From Deltaproteobacteria bacterium (GTDB taxonomy: Bacteria; Bdellovibrionota_C; UBA2361; JAFLCA01): a stretch of DNA of 47,156 nt. Made by a program: the position numbers and the translations under genes. Position 1 is the first letter of the stretch. Each line of letters opens with the position of its first letter. Under the pieces are notes generated by a model. That model saw only the letters and a list, made by a program, of their open reading frames with translations, was not told the origin of the DNA and did not search any database. Positions 1-9,165 of this stretch are shown in pieces. Where the stretch lies: contig JAFLCA010000004.1 in the NCBI GenBank assembly GCA_017302875.1, positions 1-47,156 on the forward strand, written 5' to 3'.

Positions 1-2398
1 GTCACTCCACCTTGACTCCTTGCCAGGAATGGTCGGAATTGGATTTCTGGAGCTGATTCCGTCCAAACAACTACCAAGTTACGTACAACGCATGCAGTCG
101 AGCGGCGCGCCTACGTTTAAGCTACGCTCGCTAGCCGGAGATTCCTCGGCGGCCCCAGACGATGATCACCTAGTTATTTCGTATTTTGAACCGGAACAAA
201 ACAACGCAGGCGCCATTGGGCTAGACGTCAGCAACCACCTGGATATAAGGAGAACAGCTCAGCGGGCCGCTCAGGAAAACCGCCCCATTGTAACACCTAG
301 GCTTACCTCCCTCGATGGTCAACTTCCGCAAGCTTCCGCTATTTTACTGGCACCAGTGTACGGTGAAGACGTTACACAGCTGCCAGGAAATCATCGCAAC
401 GCGGCGTTGAAGGGCTGGGTCTACATGCCTCTCCTCTTCGATCGAGTCTTAGGAGATATCGCTGAATCAAAAGTTGCAGAAGTGGACTTCCAAGTATTCG
501 ACGGAAATTCAACTACTCAGGAAGCTTTGCTCTTCGATTCCCTCTCGAAGCGACCACGCGTAGCAAATGCTTCTGCTCCTCCTGCCTTGTCGACTATTCG
601 ATCTTTTGACTTTGCGGGACGCAGCTGGGCCATACGTATCTCAGCGCGACCTGAATTTGATCGCCCGGAGCGTCGCGACACCTTAACGATTCCTGCCGCC
701 GCAGGCTTTTGCGGGAGCCTGCTGTTGGCACTGGTAGTTTGGACATTGCGCCGATCTCGCTTGCAAGCGCAGCGTCTCGCCATAGGTATGACCCGCGACC
801 TAAGAGCAAGCGAGGAACGCTATGACCTGGCCGTCCAGGGATCGAATGACGGAATTTGGGACTGGAATCGACGCACCGACGAAGTGTATTACTCCCCGCG
901 CTTTCGAGAGCTGCTTGGCTTCACCGAAGAGGAATATCCGGACCTACTCTCCGCCTTCTGGAACTGCGTCCACCCCGACGACCGCGAAAGAGTGCAAGCA
1001 GCACTCGATGCCCATATGAAGCACCGCGTTCCCTACGATTGCGAGATGCGCCATCTCACGAAGCGCGGCTATCGATGGTTCCGTTCACGCGGACAGGCGG
1101 TGTGGGATGAGGCTGGTAATGCCCCGCGCATGGCCGGCTCTTTTACCGATGTCACCGCCACCAAGGAATATGAGCGCGAGCTGCAAATTGCAAAGGAGTT
1201 CGCCGAGACTGCAGCTCGCACGCGCAGCGAGTTTCTGGCCAATATGAGCCATGAGATCCGCACACCTATGAATGGCATTATCGGAATGACGGCGCTGACG
1301 CTGCAAACCGAGGTAACGGACGAGCAGCGCAGTTACTTAGAAACCGTACAAGCTTCGGCAACTGCTCTGCTAACCATCATTGATGACGTCCTCGATTTCT
1401 CGAAGATAGAAGCCGGCAAGCTTTCCGTGAATCCCGCTCCGTTTGAACTGCGCAGCTTTATAGAACGGCTGATGTTCATGCTGGCGGTGCGCGCCAAGGA
1501 GAAGGAACTGGCGTTCTCATACGAACTCACTTCAACCTGCGCAATGGTTCTGGTGGGAGACGAAATCCGCATCGGGCAGATCTTGATCAACCTTTTGGGT
1601 AATGCCATTAAGTTCACACCCGCAGGCGGAATGGTTGAATTGAAGATTGAATGCCTGCCTTTTATTCAGAACGATGAGGAGCCGAAAGCAGTACAGCTGG
1701 TCTGCAAGGTTCGAGATAGCGGAATTGGTATTCCGCCCGATAAACTCGAGGCTATCTTCGAGGCCTTCGTGCAGGCTGATGCATCCACTACCCGCGAATT
1801 CGGCGGAACGGGACTGGGATTGGCGATCTGCAAAAAGCTTGTCGATCTTATGGACGGTCAGATCTGGGTTGAAAGTAAGCCTGGTCGGGGTTCCACCTTC
1901 ACGGTCTCTATTCCTCTGCTTTCCGGCGATTTGGCTGCGCAGCAGCGCAAGAGCAGCGCGCTCAACAACTCGGATCGCCCCTCCTCTCCCAGTGCTTTGT
2001 CCGGAAAACTCCTGATTGCCGAGGACAACTTAGTGAACCAACGCTTGGCCTCCCGAATATTGGAGAAAAAAGGTTTTGAGGTGCACATCGCTCACAATGG
2101 AAGAGAGGCTATCGCACAATTCGAGCAGGCCACAGAGTCCGGCTCCCCGTTTGACGCCATCCTCATGGACGTCCAAATGCCAGTTATGGGAGGAATGGAA
2201 GCGACGCGCGCCATTCGTGAGAAGGAACAAAAGTTCTCGCACCACACGCCGATCATCGCCATGACGGCCAGCGCTATGGCGGGAGATCGCGAGAATTGTC
2301 TCGCGGCAGGAATGGACGATTACGTTTCCAAGCCTCTCGATATCCCCACTTTGATTTCCGTGATCGAATTTTGGCAGCGCAAAAAGTCTGCGGCTTAG
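1..2398 (+). CDS. Hybrid sensor histidine kinase, CHASE-PAS-HisKA-HATPase-REC (5' truncated by window edge)
   Basis: The reading frame is open from the first bases of the window (in-frame from position 2), so the true start lies upstream and only the end of the sensor is seen. The N-terminal part resembles a periplasmic CHASE domain (GIGFLELIP, then an ISYFEP-like strand and LAPVYG). A membrane helix follows at about 690-755, then a PAS_3-type domain (about 820-1160). The dimerisation box MSHEIRTPMNG carries the phospho-acceptor His (codon 1250-1252). An HATPase domain with N box NLLGNAIKF and GTGLGLAI follows, and then a C-terminal receiver whose acceptor Asp is codon 2168-2170 (LMDVQMP). 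It is a membrane-bound phosphorelay kinase with unknown ligand. No separate regulator or Hpt gene is adjacent. The stop overlaps that of the convergent SprT-like gene. Confidence 0.93.
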   Translation, partial: SLHLDSLPGMVGIGFLELIPSKQLPSYVQRMQSSGAPTFKLRSLAGDSSAAPDDDHLVISYFEPEQNNAGAIGLDVSNHLDIRRTAQRAAQENRPIVTPRLTSLDGQLPQASAILLAPVYGEDVTQLPGNHRNAALKGWVYMPLLFDRVLGDIAESKVAEVDFQVFDGNSTTQEALLFDSLSKRPRVANASAPPALSTIRSFDFAGRSWAIRISARPEFDRPERRDTLTIPAAAGFCGSLLLALVVWTLRRSRLQAQRLAIGMTRDLRASEERYDLAVQGSNDGIWDWNRRTDEVYYSPRFRELLGFTEEEYPDLLSAFWNCVHPDDRERVQAALDAHMKHRVPYDCEMRHLTKRGYRWFRSRGQAVWDEAGNAPRMAGSFTDVTATKEYERELQIAKEFAETAARTRSEFLANMSHEIRTPMNGIIGMTALTLQTEVTDEQRSYLETVQASATALLTIIDDVLDFSKIEAGKLSVNPAPFELRSFIERLMFMLAVRAKEKELAFSYELTSTCAMVLVGDEIRIGQILINLLGNAIKFTPAGGMVELKIECLPFIQNDEEPKAVQLVCKVRDSGIGIPPDKLEAIFEAFVQADASTTREFGGTGLGLAICKKLVDLMDGQIWVESKPGRGSTFTVSIPLLSGDLAAQQRKSSALNNSDRPSSPSALSGKLLIAEDNLVNQRLASRILEKKGFEVHIAHNGREAIAQFEQATESGSPFDAILMDVQMPVMGGMEATRAIREKEQKFSHHTPIIAMTASAMAGDRENCLAAGMDDYVSKPLDIPTLISVIEFWQRKKSAA

Positions 2399-2913
2399 GC
2401 AGCACGCTTGGCCCAAGCAGCGCGACTGCGCGCGCTGCGCACTGCCGCCAGCCACCCACCGTTGCGCATCCAGTCCTGCAGAGCAGCACTGTTTGGATGA
2501 CGCGCCTCAAGTTGCTTGAATTCAGTGCCATGCCAAGCCCTGCGACCCCCACGCTTGATTGCTTCCGTTCCTAATACGGCGTGGCAAAGCTCGTGATAGA
2601 GAACTGCCTCAACCCAATGTGCGAAGTCGGGACAGCGTAGTTCCTGCGCGATGCTCACTTTTCGCTTTGTCAGATTGCAGCAGCCCAGCGTACGTTTCTG
2701 CCTCCGTCGCGCCCAAGAGACCTGATACGAAAGCAAATCCCTGCGGTCCGGGTAGTACAGAGCTATCAGTTCTGTCCAGGTAGCGTAGAGCCCCGGATCC
2801 ACAGGCAGTGCTTTGTGCGGAGTGCCTGCTCGTCTCCGCGGCACCAGCGACTTCGTCTTTCGTTTCGGGCGGTTAAACGAGAACAACGACAGCTGAAAAA
2901 AACTAAAACGCAT
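2395..2913 (-). CDS. SprT-like zinc metallopeptidase domain protein
   Basis: A protein of about 172 aa if it starts at the ATG at 2913; the frame is open further upstream, but those residues look unlike the family. The motif YHELCHAVLG is the HExxH zinc site of the SprT/Spartan-like family, and the downstream HGTEF box with a neighbouring acidic residue fits the third ligand region. The C-terminus is rich in Arg and Ala. SprT-like proteins are presumed proteases, some acting on DNA-protein crosslinks; here the substrate is unknown. The gene converges on the hybrid kinase with a 4-bp overlap (shared CTTAGG). No strong ribosome binding site precedes the chosen start, so the start is uncertain. 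Confidence 0.78.
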   Translation of the reverse strand: MRFSFFQLSLFSFNRPKRKTKSLVPRRRAGTPHKALPVDPGLYATWTELIALYYPDRRDLLSYQVSWARRRQKRTLGCCNLTKRKVSIAQELRCPDFAHWVEAVLYHELCHAVLGTEAIKRGGRRAWHGTEFKQLEARHPNSAALQDWMRNGGWLAAVRSARSRAAWAKRAA

Positions 2914-3004
2914 TGGCAGAGAATAAGGTACCCTAGTGAACCTGAAAAGTGGGTTTCCCCGGAAAGTGTAAGCTTTTGAAGCGCCCTCCAAGAAAGGCTC
3001 TCAT

Positions 3005-3033
3005 TTGACTAGCTTTTCTAGCGCTGTTACGAT
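3005..3033 (+). promoter_or_regulatory. Predicted sigma70-type promoter for the unknown gene at 3080
   Basis: TTGACT (3005-3010) and TACGAT (3028-3033) are separated by exactly 17 bp, a good housekeeping-sigma layout. The first base of the -35 box also begins an in-frame TTG, but the promoter reading favours translation from the downstream ATG at 3080. Confidence 0.5.
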
Positions 3034-3079
3034 TTTTTTCCAGGCGGCAGTTTTTACACTCAGTAGTTCGAGTACTTAT

Positions 3080-4006
3080 ATGCCAGACCAGGCCCCGCAA
3101 GAACGCGGCAACAAACCAGACCCCGGCGCGATTCCCACAGCTCTTCCTAGCGAACCTCTGATCCATCCAGCGGAAGGATCCGCTGCTCTTCCGAGCTCAC
3201 CTGAGGCTCAGCCGACTCTTCAACCCGTCCCTGCAGTAGAGGTGACTCGACGGGCCGCCTCAGATCCTATTCTGCGTGAGTTAATTTCTGAGCGTGGATT
3301 TACTCCCGAGCGCAGACATTTGGAGGTTCACGATCAGATTTCTACCGCAATTACCTCAAGCCCTGAAGATCTCCACGCCGCTCGGACACTTCAGGCTATT
3401 CTGAGCCCTGCCCTCGATAACATTTCCCTAACAGTTCAGTGGACAGTGGAACTGGCAGAGCGCTCTAAACTGACCATCCCGATTGACGAGAATGATGCAG
3501 TCGCCAATACCACCGAACGCTTGGCAAGTGAATGGCTTGTTCGCAGCGCGGATGTCATCGGAAAACCTCACTTGCATGCCACCTTCATTAACGCGCTTGA
3601 GCATAAGCCGGGGCGCTTACACGGAGAGGATCGCCTCTCTGCACTCGGACAACACCTTCTAAAGTCGATAATAGCGATCGCGACAGAAGATTCGCGCGCC
3701 GGACGCTCAGCTCGCGGGATACTAGAGGGGTATGTCTCCGGTGCATTACCTACCGAAGGCGACACGCCTGAATCAACCTCACTCCCGCTATCGGCCATTT
3801 TAAAGGTTGCCCGTGGAGATGGAGGTTCAGATCTGCGCCTCGACGAAGCGTTTTCGAGATTAATCGAAGCATCAGACGCTTATGTAGCAGCGCTTGACGC
3901 GGCTCCACAGTTCATTCTGCCACCTTCTACGCGCCGCTCTCCGGTCACGCCCGTTCCTCGCAACAGTCCCCGCGACTGGGGGATTTTTAGGTTCTTCCGT
4001 TCCTAG
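3080..4006 (+). CDS. Conserved-looking hypothetical protein, 308 aa
   Basis: I do not recognise a family. From ATG 3080 the first 80 residues are rich in Pro, Ala, Ser and Glu (likely disordered). They are followed by a mostly helical region of about 200 residues with several LxxAxxxxxxS-type helices, then a basic Ser/Pro-rich tail ending GIFRFFRS. No signal peptide follows this start. The in-frame TTG at 3005 would add 25 residues with a hydrophobic run, but the likely promoter sits on that stretch. Codon use matches the neighbours. It ends 16 bp from the convergent efflux gene. The function is unknown, though the long uninterrupted frame and promoter support a real gene. Confidence 0.7.
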   Translation: MPDQAPQERGNKPDPGAIPTALPSEPLIHPAEGSAALPSSPEAQPTLQPVPAVEVTRRAASDPILRELISERGFTPERRHLEVHDQISTAITSSPEDLHAARTLQAILSPALDNISLTVQWTVELAERSKLTIPIDENDAVANTTERLASEWLVRSADVIGKPHLHATFINALEHKPGRLHGEDRLSALGQHLLKSIIAIATEDSRAGRSARGILEGYVSGALPTEGDTPESTSLPLSAILKVARGDGGSDLRLDEAFSRLIEASDAYVAALDAAPQFILPPSTRRSPVTPVPRNSPRDWGIFRFFRS

Positions 4007-4022
4007 CTGTCGGAAGAAGTGC

Positions 4023-5468
4023 CTAAAAAATCCAGGAAGTTTCTCGCTTCGGTTCTACTGTCAGTTTGTCAGCTTGTCCAACCCAGCCACCGCCGAGGGC
4101 GCGGAACAGTCCGATGTAGAGTCCGACTTGCAAGCCTTCCGTCTGGGCAAGCCCCAGCTGGGCGCTGAACAAATTTCGTTGCGCGTCGAGCACTTCTAGG
4201 TAACTACTCTGCCCTTCGTCATAGCGTTGCTGTGACAATTGAAGGTACTGCTGCAGCGCGCCGACCTGCTTTGTTTGCGCGTCGATTTGTTGACGCGTCT
4301 TCTGAAATCCAATCAAGGCGTTTTCAACTTCACGCAAGGCATTCAAGATCACAGCCTTGTAATTCGCCACAGCTTGTTCTGTGTCGGCCTCGGCGACTCG
4401 AACCTGATTACCGATCTTGCCCGCATTAAAAATCGGCAAGCTCACATTTGGCCCATACTGCCATTGCCGGGAATCTGATCGAATCCACTCGGAGAGATCC
4501 GTACTCACGAACCCGAACAACCCGGTTAGGCTTAGCGAAGGAAAAAACGCCGCTTTGGCGACACCAATGCGAGCATTCGCACCACGCAGCGCTTCCTCTG
4601 CTTGAATCACATCCGGTCGCTGGTCAATTAGACTGGAAGGCAAGCTCACCGGGATTGCACCGGTAGGCATAAGCGCACCGATGGGTTTGCCACGACGAAT
4701 TGGCCCCGGATTAGATCCAACCAAGATACTCAAGAGATTTTCGCTCTGCGCAATCTGAAATTCCAGCGGCGCGATAGATGCCTGCACCGCATACATGTCT
4801 GACTCCGCCTGTCGCAAATCAAGCTCAGAAGCCGTTCCGGCGTTAACGCGATCCTGCGCGAGCTGCAGAGAGTGTCGACGGCTTTCCAAGGTGCTCTTAG
4901 CGATAGCAAGGCGCTGATCAAGATCGCGCAAGGTCGCATACTCAATAGCTACATTGGTGACGACCGTAAGAATGACGCCTCGACGCGCGGCCTCCTGACT
5001 CATGATGTCGGCCCGTGCGGCCTCGGTGGATCGGCGAATCTTGCCCCACAAATCGATTTCCCAACTTAAGGTACCCTCAGCAACATAGTAGTCGCGCTCC
5101 GTGCCATTCATGAGGTCACCGGTCTCAGGCAAGGTCTGCTTTGAGAAACGCTGCCGAGCATACGAAGCGTCAGAATTCACCTGCGGAAAGAAGTTAGAGC
5201 GGGCAATCCCGTAAAGAGCAAAGTATCGCTCGACGCGAGCTGCGGCTATGCGCAGATCATTATTGTTCTGCAGGGCTGTCGTGATGAGCTGTGTTAATTC
5301 AGGATCATGAAATTCTTCCCACCAGCTAACATCAGCGATGCTCGATGCGTCCTTAATCTCTACGCGCCAGGTCGCTGGAAGATCCACTTCTGGTCGCTTG
5401 TAGTCGGGACCAACCGCGCAGGCGCTAAGCAAGGAAAGGAGAACAAGGAGCTGCACACGTTTCAACAT
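4023..5468 (-). CDS. NodT/OprM-family RND efflux outer-membrane lipoprotein
   Basis: The chosen start at 5468 gives a lipoprotein signal ending LLSACAVGPDYKRP, the classic OprM/NodT start, with AGGTTCCT upstream. At 481 aa it has normal length. Two OEP repeats are visible, including LPxxLxxRPDVxxAE-type IPVSLPSSLIDQRPDVIQAE and the helical hairpins of the tunnel (ALRGANARIGVAKAAFFPSLSLTG). It should form the trimeric outer-membrane exit duct of a tripartite pump. No membrane-fusion protein or RND transporter gene lies next to it, so it is an orphan channel that must pair with components encoded elsewhere. The next gene upstream on the same strand is a glycine-zipper lipoprotein, about 130 bp away. 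Confidence 0.93.
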   Translation of the reverse strand: MLKRVQLLVLLSLLSACAVGPDYKRPEVDLPATWRVEIKDASSIADVSWWEEFHDPELTQLITTALQNNNDLRIAAARVERYFALYGIARSNFFPQVNSDASYARQRFSKQTLPETGDLMNGTERDYYVAEGTLSWEIDLWGKIRRSTEAARADIMSQEAARRGVILTVVTNVAIEYATLRDLDQRLAIAKSTLESRRHSLQLAQDRVNAGTASELDLRQAESDMYAVQASIAPLEFQIAQSENLLSILVGSNPGPIRRGKPIGALMPTGAIPVSLPSSLIDQRPDVIQAEEALRGANARIGVAKAAFFPSLSLTGLFGFVSTDLSEWIRSDSRQWQYGPNVSLPIFNAGKIGNQVRVAEADTEQAVANYKAVILNALREVENALIGFQKTRQQIDAQTKQVGALQQYLQLSQQRYDEGQSSYLEVLDAQRNLFSAQLGLAQTEGLQVGLYIGLFRALGGGWVGQADKLTVEPKRETSWIF

Positions 5469-5595
5469 AGGAACCTCTATACCTGAATAGGGATCGGCAC
5501 TATCTTGTAGCATCAAACCGGCTTAAGAACATAGCTCTCTAGCCTAATTGACACAAGAAAGGTTACAGAAAGGATAGGTGGCTTATAAGAACAGC

Positions 5596-5940
5596 TTATT
5601 GCTGCTGCTGGGCCTGATTACGTTTTAGCTCTTCAAGCTCCCGACGCTGACGGCGCAGCTCTTCGTCTTGACGACGCAGACGCTCTTCCTGGGCTGACTG
5701 ACGTGCATCTGTTTTATCTGACTCGTTACCGAGCACTCCGCCCGCTACCAAACCAGTAGCGGCACCGATGGCGATTCCCGCTCCAGTGTTACCCGTGGCG
5801 TGGCCAATAATTGCTCCAAGACCCGCACCTGCCGCCGTGCCACCGAGGGCACCCTTTTCGCGACCAGAGAGAGAGGCTCCGTCACAGGCCGCTAGAAAAG
5901 CCAAAACAGCGAACGAGAATATAATATGCCCTGCCTTCAT
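5596..5940 (-). CDS. Glycine-zipper lipoprotein with charged Gln/Arg coiled tail
   Basis: The start at 5940 has a strong GAGGAGA site. The 114-aa product begins with a lipoprotein signal (FAVLAFLAACDG). A glycine-zipper segment follows, with repeated GxxxG (GGTAAGAGLGAIIGHATGN, then GIAIGAATGLVAGGVLG). The C-terminal third is a highly charged heptad-like coiled coil (RLRRQDEELRRQRRELEEL) ending in polyGln. Glycine-zipper lipoproteins are common, poorly defined envelope proteins. A second family member without the coiled tail lies at 17073. The tail could mediate oligomerisation or binding to another envelope protein; this is inference. Confidence 0.85.
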   Translation of the reverse strand: MKAGHIIFSFAVLAFLAACDGASLSGREKGALGGTAAGAGLGAIIGHATGNTGAGIAIGAATGLVAGGVLGNESDKTDARQSAQEERLRRQDEELRRQRRELEELKRNQAQQQQ

Positions 5941-5984
5941 GTGGATCTCCTCTCCCATAAATCGAACGACTACGTAGTTTTTCT

Positions 5985-6878
5985 CTATCGCGGCTTTGTT
6001 TCCGAGGCAAGAGGACTTTGCGGAAGCCCAGTCCAGCTAGCGGCCAGCTCAGTAAAAAAACTGCGGTAACGGGCGGACACCGATGGGAAATCCTTGTGGC
6101 CGATTTCAGGCACTAACAACCATTGTTTCGGCTCAGCCGCAGTCTCATAGACCTTTCGGCCCAAGGCGACCGGAATGACGCGATCCCCCTCCCCATGCAT
6201 CACGAGCAAGGGGTAGGCACGGCGCAAAACGTAGGTTTCTGTTTCGAAGTGGTCAAACAGCATCCAAGAGAATATAGGCGCCCAGGGATAGCGCCGACGC
6301 GCCATGCTTAATAGGTTTGGAAAGGCTCCTTCGAGAATCAGACCAGCCGGCGAGTTCTGCGCTGCCAAGCGTGCCGCAACGGACGAACCGAGCGAGTGCC
6401 CCCAAACGAGGATCGACGTTTCAGGAACTTGAGCCTTTGCAAAATCATAGGCAGCTTGCGCATCCGCAAGCAGCAACTCCTCACTAAATCCATTTGTAGC
6501 GGGAGAACTTTTCCCATATCCGGAGTAATCGAAGAGTAAGGCATTCCAGCCCCAGGAATAGAAAATAGAGGAAACCTCAGCTAACGAGGACAGATCAGCA
6601 GCATTGCCGTGACAGTACACGATAGTCGGTCGAGCGTTTTCGCCTGGATGCCGCAACCACCAAGCTTCCAGCTCAGCACCATGCGGAGTCGGAATACGCA
6701 AGGATTCGAAGGGTGCCGCAAAATCCGCGGGCGTCTTTGGAGCAAACGCGCGCGGCCGATAAATGAAACTGCGCTGACGCACCACTAAAAACAAAGTGGC
6801 GGTTAGATAGGCGAGCGCGGCGATGGCGAGCATGACAACGACCACCCTGCGCCATCTCGAAGCAGCTTCACGCACCAT
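5985..6878 (-). CDS. Membrane-anchored alpha/beta hydrolase
   Basis: 297 aa. A single N-terminal membrane helix (about residues 12-34) precedes an alpha/beta-hydrolase domain of the Bem46/YfhR-like kind. The oxyanion region is YCHGNAAD, the nucleophile elbow is GHSLGSS, the acid lies near MHGEGDRVIP, and the catalytic His is in EIGHKDF. It is probably a serine hydrolase (esterase, lipase or thioesterase) facing one side of the inner membrane; the substrate is unknown. Its start codon overlaps the stop of the upstream exported protein (TAATG), so it is probably translationally coupled as the last gene of a three-gene operon with that protein and an EEP-family enzyme. Confidence 0.88.
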   Translation of the reverse strand: MVREAASRWRRVVVVMLAIAALAYLTATLFLVVRQRSFIYRPRAFAPKTPADFAAPFESLRIPTPHGAELEAWWLRHPGENARPTIVYCHGNAADLSSLAEVSSIFYSWGWNALLFDYSGYGKSSPATNGFSEELLLADAQAAYDFAKAQVPETSILVWGHSLGSSVAARLAAQNSPAGLILEGAFPNLLSMARRRYPWAPIFSWMLFDHFETETYVLRRAYPLLVMHGEGDRVIPVALGRKVYETAAEPKQWLLVPEIGHKDFPSVSARYRSFFTELAASWTGLPQSPLASETKPR

Positions 6879-8287
6879 TATTCGCCAACCGGCGGATTAA
6901 AGCGCTCGACGACGCGAATCTTTCGCTCGGCAAGTTTTCGCTGACATAGAGCCGAAACGCGCCCTTTCACACGCACCTCCAACACTGCCCCCTTGGATTT
7001 CTTCGGCAATGCCTTCTTCACTTCCGTCAACGCGCCGTCCAGATCTCTACTCCAGGTCAAATAGTCGACAGGCATGGGAAGAATAATCGAGCCCTTTTCA
7101 TGCAGAACCGCCGGAAGTCGAATTCCCTTAATGAAACGCTTAAGCCCCTTCTCTTTTTCTTGGATGGTAAGAAGCTGCCGAGAGCTGTGCACATAAAATA
7201 GCGCACCCTCATACGACAACACTCCGGAGGCTGAGGCTACAAAAGAGGTTCGGTCCTCGACCATCTCCAGCTTCTTTAGCGCGTCAAGAATAATAGCCTG
7301 ACAGGTTGGCGACAAACTGGGATTGGTCGTGAACGCTTTAATGGTTTCCTCGTCAACGCCCATCGCCTTAAGCTGATTCACGGCTTTTTTTGCCAGTTCA
7401 ACCGGGTCATCGTACAGCGACAAGCGCTTGGCCAGTTTGTAATACTTGTTAGCATCGGACACGAAGGAAATTCCGCCCACTCCAGGCACGAACTTAAAAC
7501 CGATGCTCACCCCATTCTCAATAGCGACAATTCGAGCAATTTTCTCTTGGAGAGGTTCGTTGCTCGTGTACGGATCGATCTGCAAGTACTCTTGCCACTT
7601 TCTGACCTTATCACTCTGATTGTAGCCGAAGTGCTTCAGCGCATACTTGGTAGCGACGTCGGCGCTATCTGCCAACTGCTCTTCCGCGCTTTTCTTTTCC
7701 TTCTTGTCGCCAACAATAGCCTTGCGGCCCGACTTCACGCCCGCTCCGATCTTGTCAGAGACGCTGCGGAAGAGCCGCATTACCCCGCCCGGGACGCCAC
7801 TAATGACATTCCAAGTTTCCTCGGGATCGGCAACCGCTTCGACTAATGTTTTCACGGCATTCACCGGGGCCAGTAGTACGTCGCCACCCGCTTTCGCCGT
7901 CGCATCGAGAAATACTTTCGAATCCGTGAACTTTTCCAGAATAACGAGCGCGCCGATCTCTTTGACTCGTTTTTCGAACATATCTTGGCTACCCGGGTAG
8001 AAACTCCCAAAACGCGAGCTGATGTTAAAGTGATTCATCGCTCCGTCATTATGAACAACCGAGTCCACCGTATAGTCCGTGCTCGTCAAATACTGCGCGT
8101 CCAAGACATTGGCGGCTTCAAATTGAGGCGGACGTTCGTACCCCTGCGCGATTTCCTTCGCAATTTTTTTCTCATCGGGCTTGAACGGTTGCGGAGTGCC
8201 GGGGGCTGGAGTTTCCGCGTTGACGGCCGAATAAAGAATGGTAGTCACTGCCAACATCAAGCAGCCGCATACGATACGGATCTTCAT
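6878..8287 (-). CDS. Exported hypothetical protein, 469 aa
   Basis: The N-terminus is a signal peptide (basic MKIR, hydrophobic core, cleavage near YSAVNAE). No family is recognised. The mature region has a patch around residues 140-210 with GGDVLLAPVNAVKTLVEAV and a Lys-rich loop. A helical segment follows with VPGVGGISFVSDANKYYKLA, which looks like a loose membrane-interacting or tunnel-lining helix pair. A C-terminal domain of about 120 residues ends in basic strands. The start overlaps the stop of the EEP gene (ATGA) and the stop overlaps the start of the hydrolase. Coupling to a phosphodiesterase-fold enzyme and a hydrolase suggests a role in envelope lipid or polymer handling, which is inference only. 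Confidence 0.75.
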   Translation of the reverse strand: MKIRIVCGCLMLAVTTILYSAVNAETPAPGTPQPFKPDEKKIAKEIAQGYERPPQFEAANVLDAQYLTSTDYTVDSVVHNDGAMNHFNISSRFGSFYPGSQDMFEKRVKEIGALVILEKFTDSKVFLDATAKAGGDVLLAPVNAVKTLVEAVADPEETWNVISGVPGGVMRLFRSVSDKIGAGVKSGRKAIVGDKKEKKSAEEQLADSADVATKYALKHFGYNQSDKVRKWQEYLQIDPYTSNEPLQEKIARIVAIENGVSIGFKFVPGVGGISFVSDANKYYKLAKRLSLYDDPVELAKKAVNQLKAMGVDEETIKAFTTNPSLSPTCQAIILDALKKLEMVEDRTSFVASASGVLSYEGALFYVHSSRQLLTIQEKEKGLKRFIKGIRLPAVLHEKGSIILPMPVDYLTWSRDLDGALTEVKKALPKKSKGAVLEVRVKGRVSALCQRKLAERKIRVVERFNPPVGE

Positions 8288-9036
8288 AGTTTGTCCAAGG
8301 TAACGTCACAATAAATGGGGGCGTGATCGGACAGATCGTGCCACGGCGCTCCGGTCAGCACGCGCGCTTGCTGCGGGGCAAAACCGCGCACGTATATTCT
8401 ATCCAGCTTAAGTAGGGGCAAACGGCTGGGGTACGTGGCTGCGTGAGTCCCTCCGATACTGCGAAACACTTCCCGCGCGCCGAGAGAATCCTCCATGAGT
8501 TTAGACGCGCGGCTAGACCAATCATTGAAATCACCAGCCAAAATATACGGCTCCTCGCTTGGTACGAACCCGGTGATGCGCTCCTTGAGTTTCTCGAGCT
8601 GACGCGCGCGACTGCGCCCGAAGATATTTAGATGGACATTGAGACAGTGCACTTTGAGATCCAAGTCCGGGATATGGATTCCGGCATGCAAAATACCTCT
8701 GCGTTCAAGGCTGTTGGTGGAAATATCACAATTAGAATGTTCGAGGATAGGAAATCGACTCAGAATGGCATTCCCATGATGGCCGGCTTCATAGATGGCA
8801 TTCTTTCCATACGCGAAGTGCGGCCACATTTGATCGGCCAAAAATTCGAACTGAGACGCCAGCGGCCAGTCTTCAAAGGTCCGCGCATGTTCGTCATGCG
8901 CGCCCAACACCTCTTGAAGGAACACGATATCGACATCCACGCCGCGCAGAGCATCGCGAATCTTGCTCAACACAAACTTTTGATTCCCGACCGAGAACCC
9001 TTTGTGGATGTTATAAGAAAGTATTCTTAACTTCAT
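8284..9036 (-). CDS. Endonuclease/exonuclease/phosphatase (EEP) family protein
   Basis: 250 aa, complete EEP fold. Motifs in order: LSYNIHKG at the N-terminus (metal/Asn), FLQEV (Glu metal ligand), GHHGNAILSRFP, VHLN, ILAGDFNDW (Asp/Asn), LDRIYVRG and the terminal SDHAPI (Asp-His pair). This resembles E. coli YbhP, which is encoded beside the cardiolipin synthase ClsB. A ClsB-like gene is present in this window, but 9 kb away. The enzyme could be a phosphodiesterase or phosphatase acting on lipids or nucleic acid. There is no signal peptide, so it is probably cytoplasmic. First gene of an operon with ATGA/TAATG overlaps downstream. Confidence 0.9.
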   Translation of the reverse strand: MKLRILSYNIHKGFSVGNQKFVLSKIRDALRGVDVDIVFLQEVLGAHDEHARTFEDWPLASQFEFLADQMWPHFAYGKNAIYEAGHHGNAILSRFPILEHSNCDISTNSLERRGILHAGIHIPDLDLKVHCLNVHLNIFGRSRARQLEKLKERITGFVPSEEPYILAGDFNDWSSRASKLMEDSLGAREVFRSIGGTHAATYPSRLPLLKLDRIYVRGFAPQQARVLTGAPWHDLSDHAPIYCDVTLDKL

Positions 9037-9165
9037 ATCAACGTCACGGCGCCGCCTGGAGGGTCTTGCGAAAGCGCGCCCGCCACGGAGTCAACCTAAT
9101 ATCTCCTGGCGGCCCTGCCGCTTCAAGGGGAACCTCGTTGCGTACTATACGGAACCCGCCAGAAA

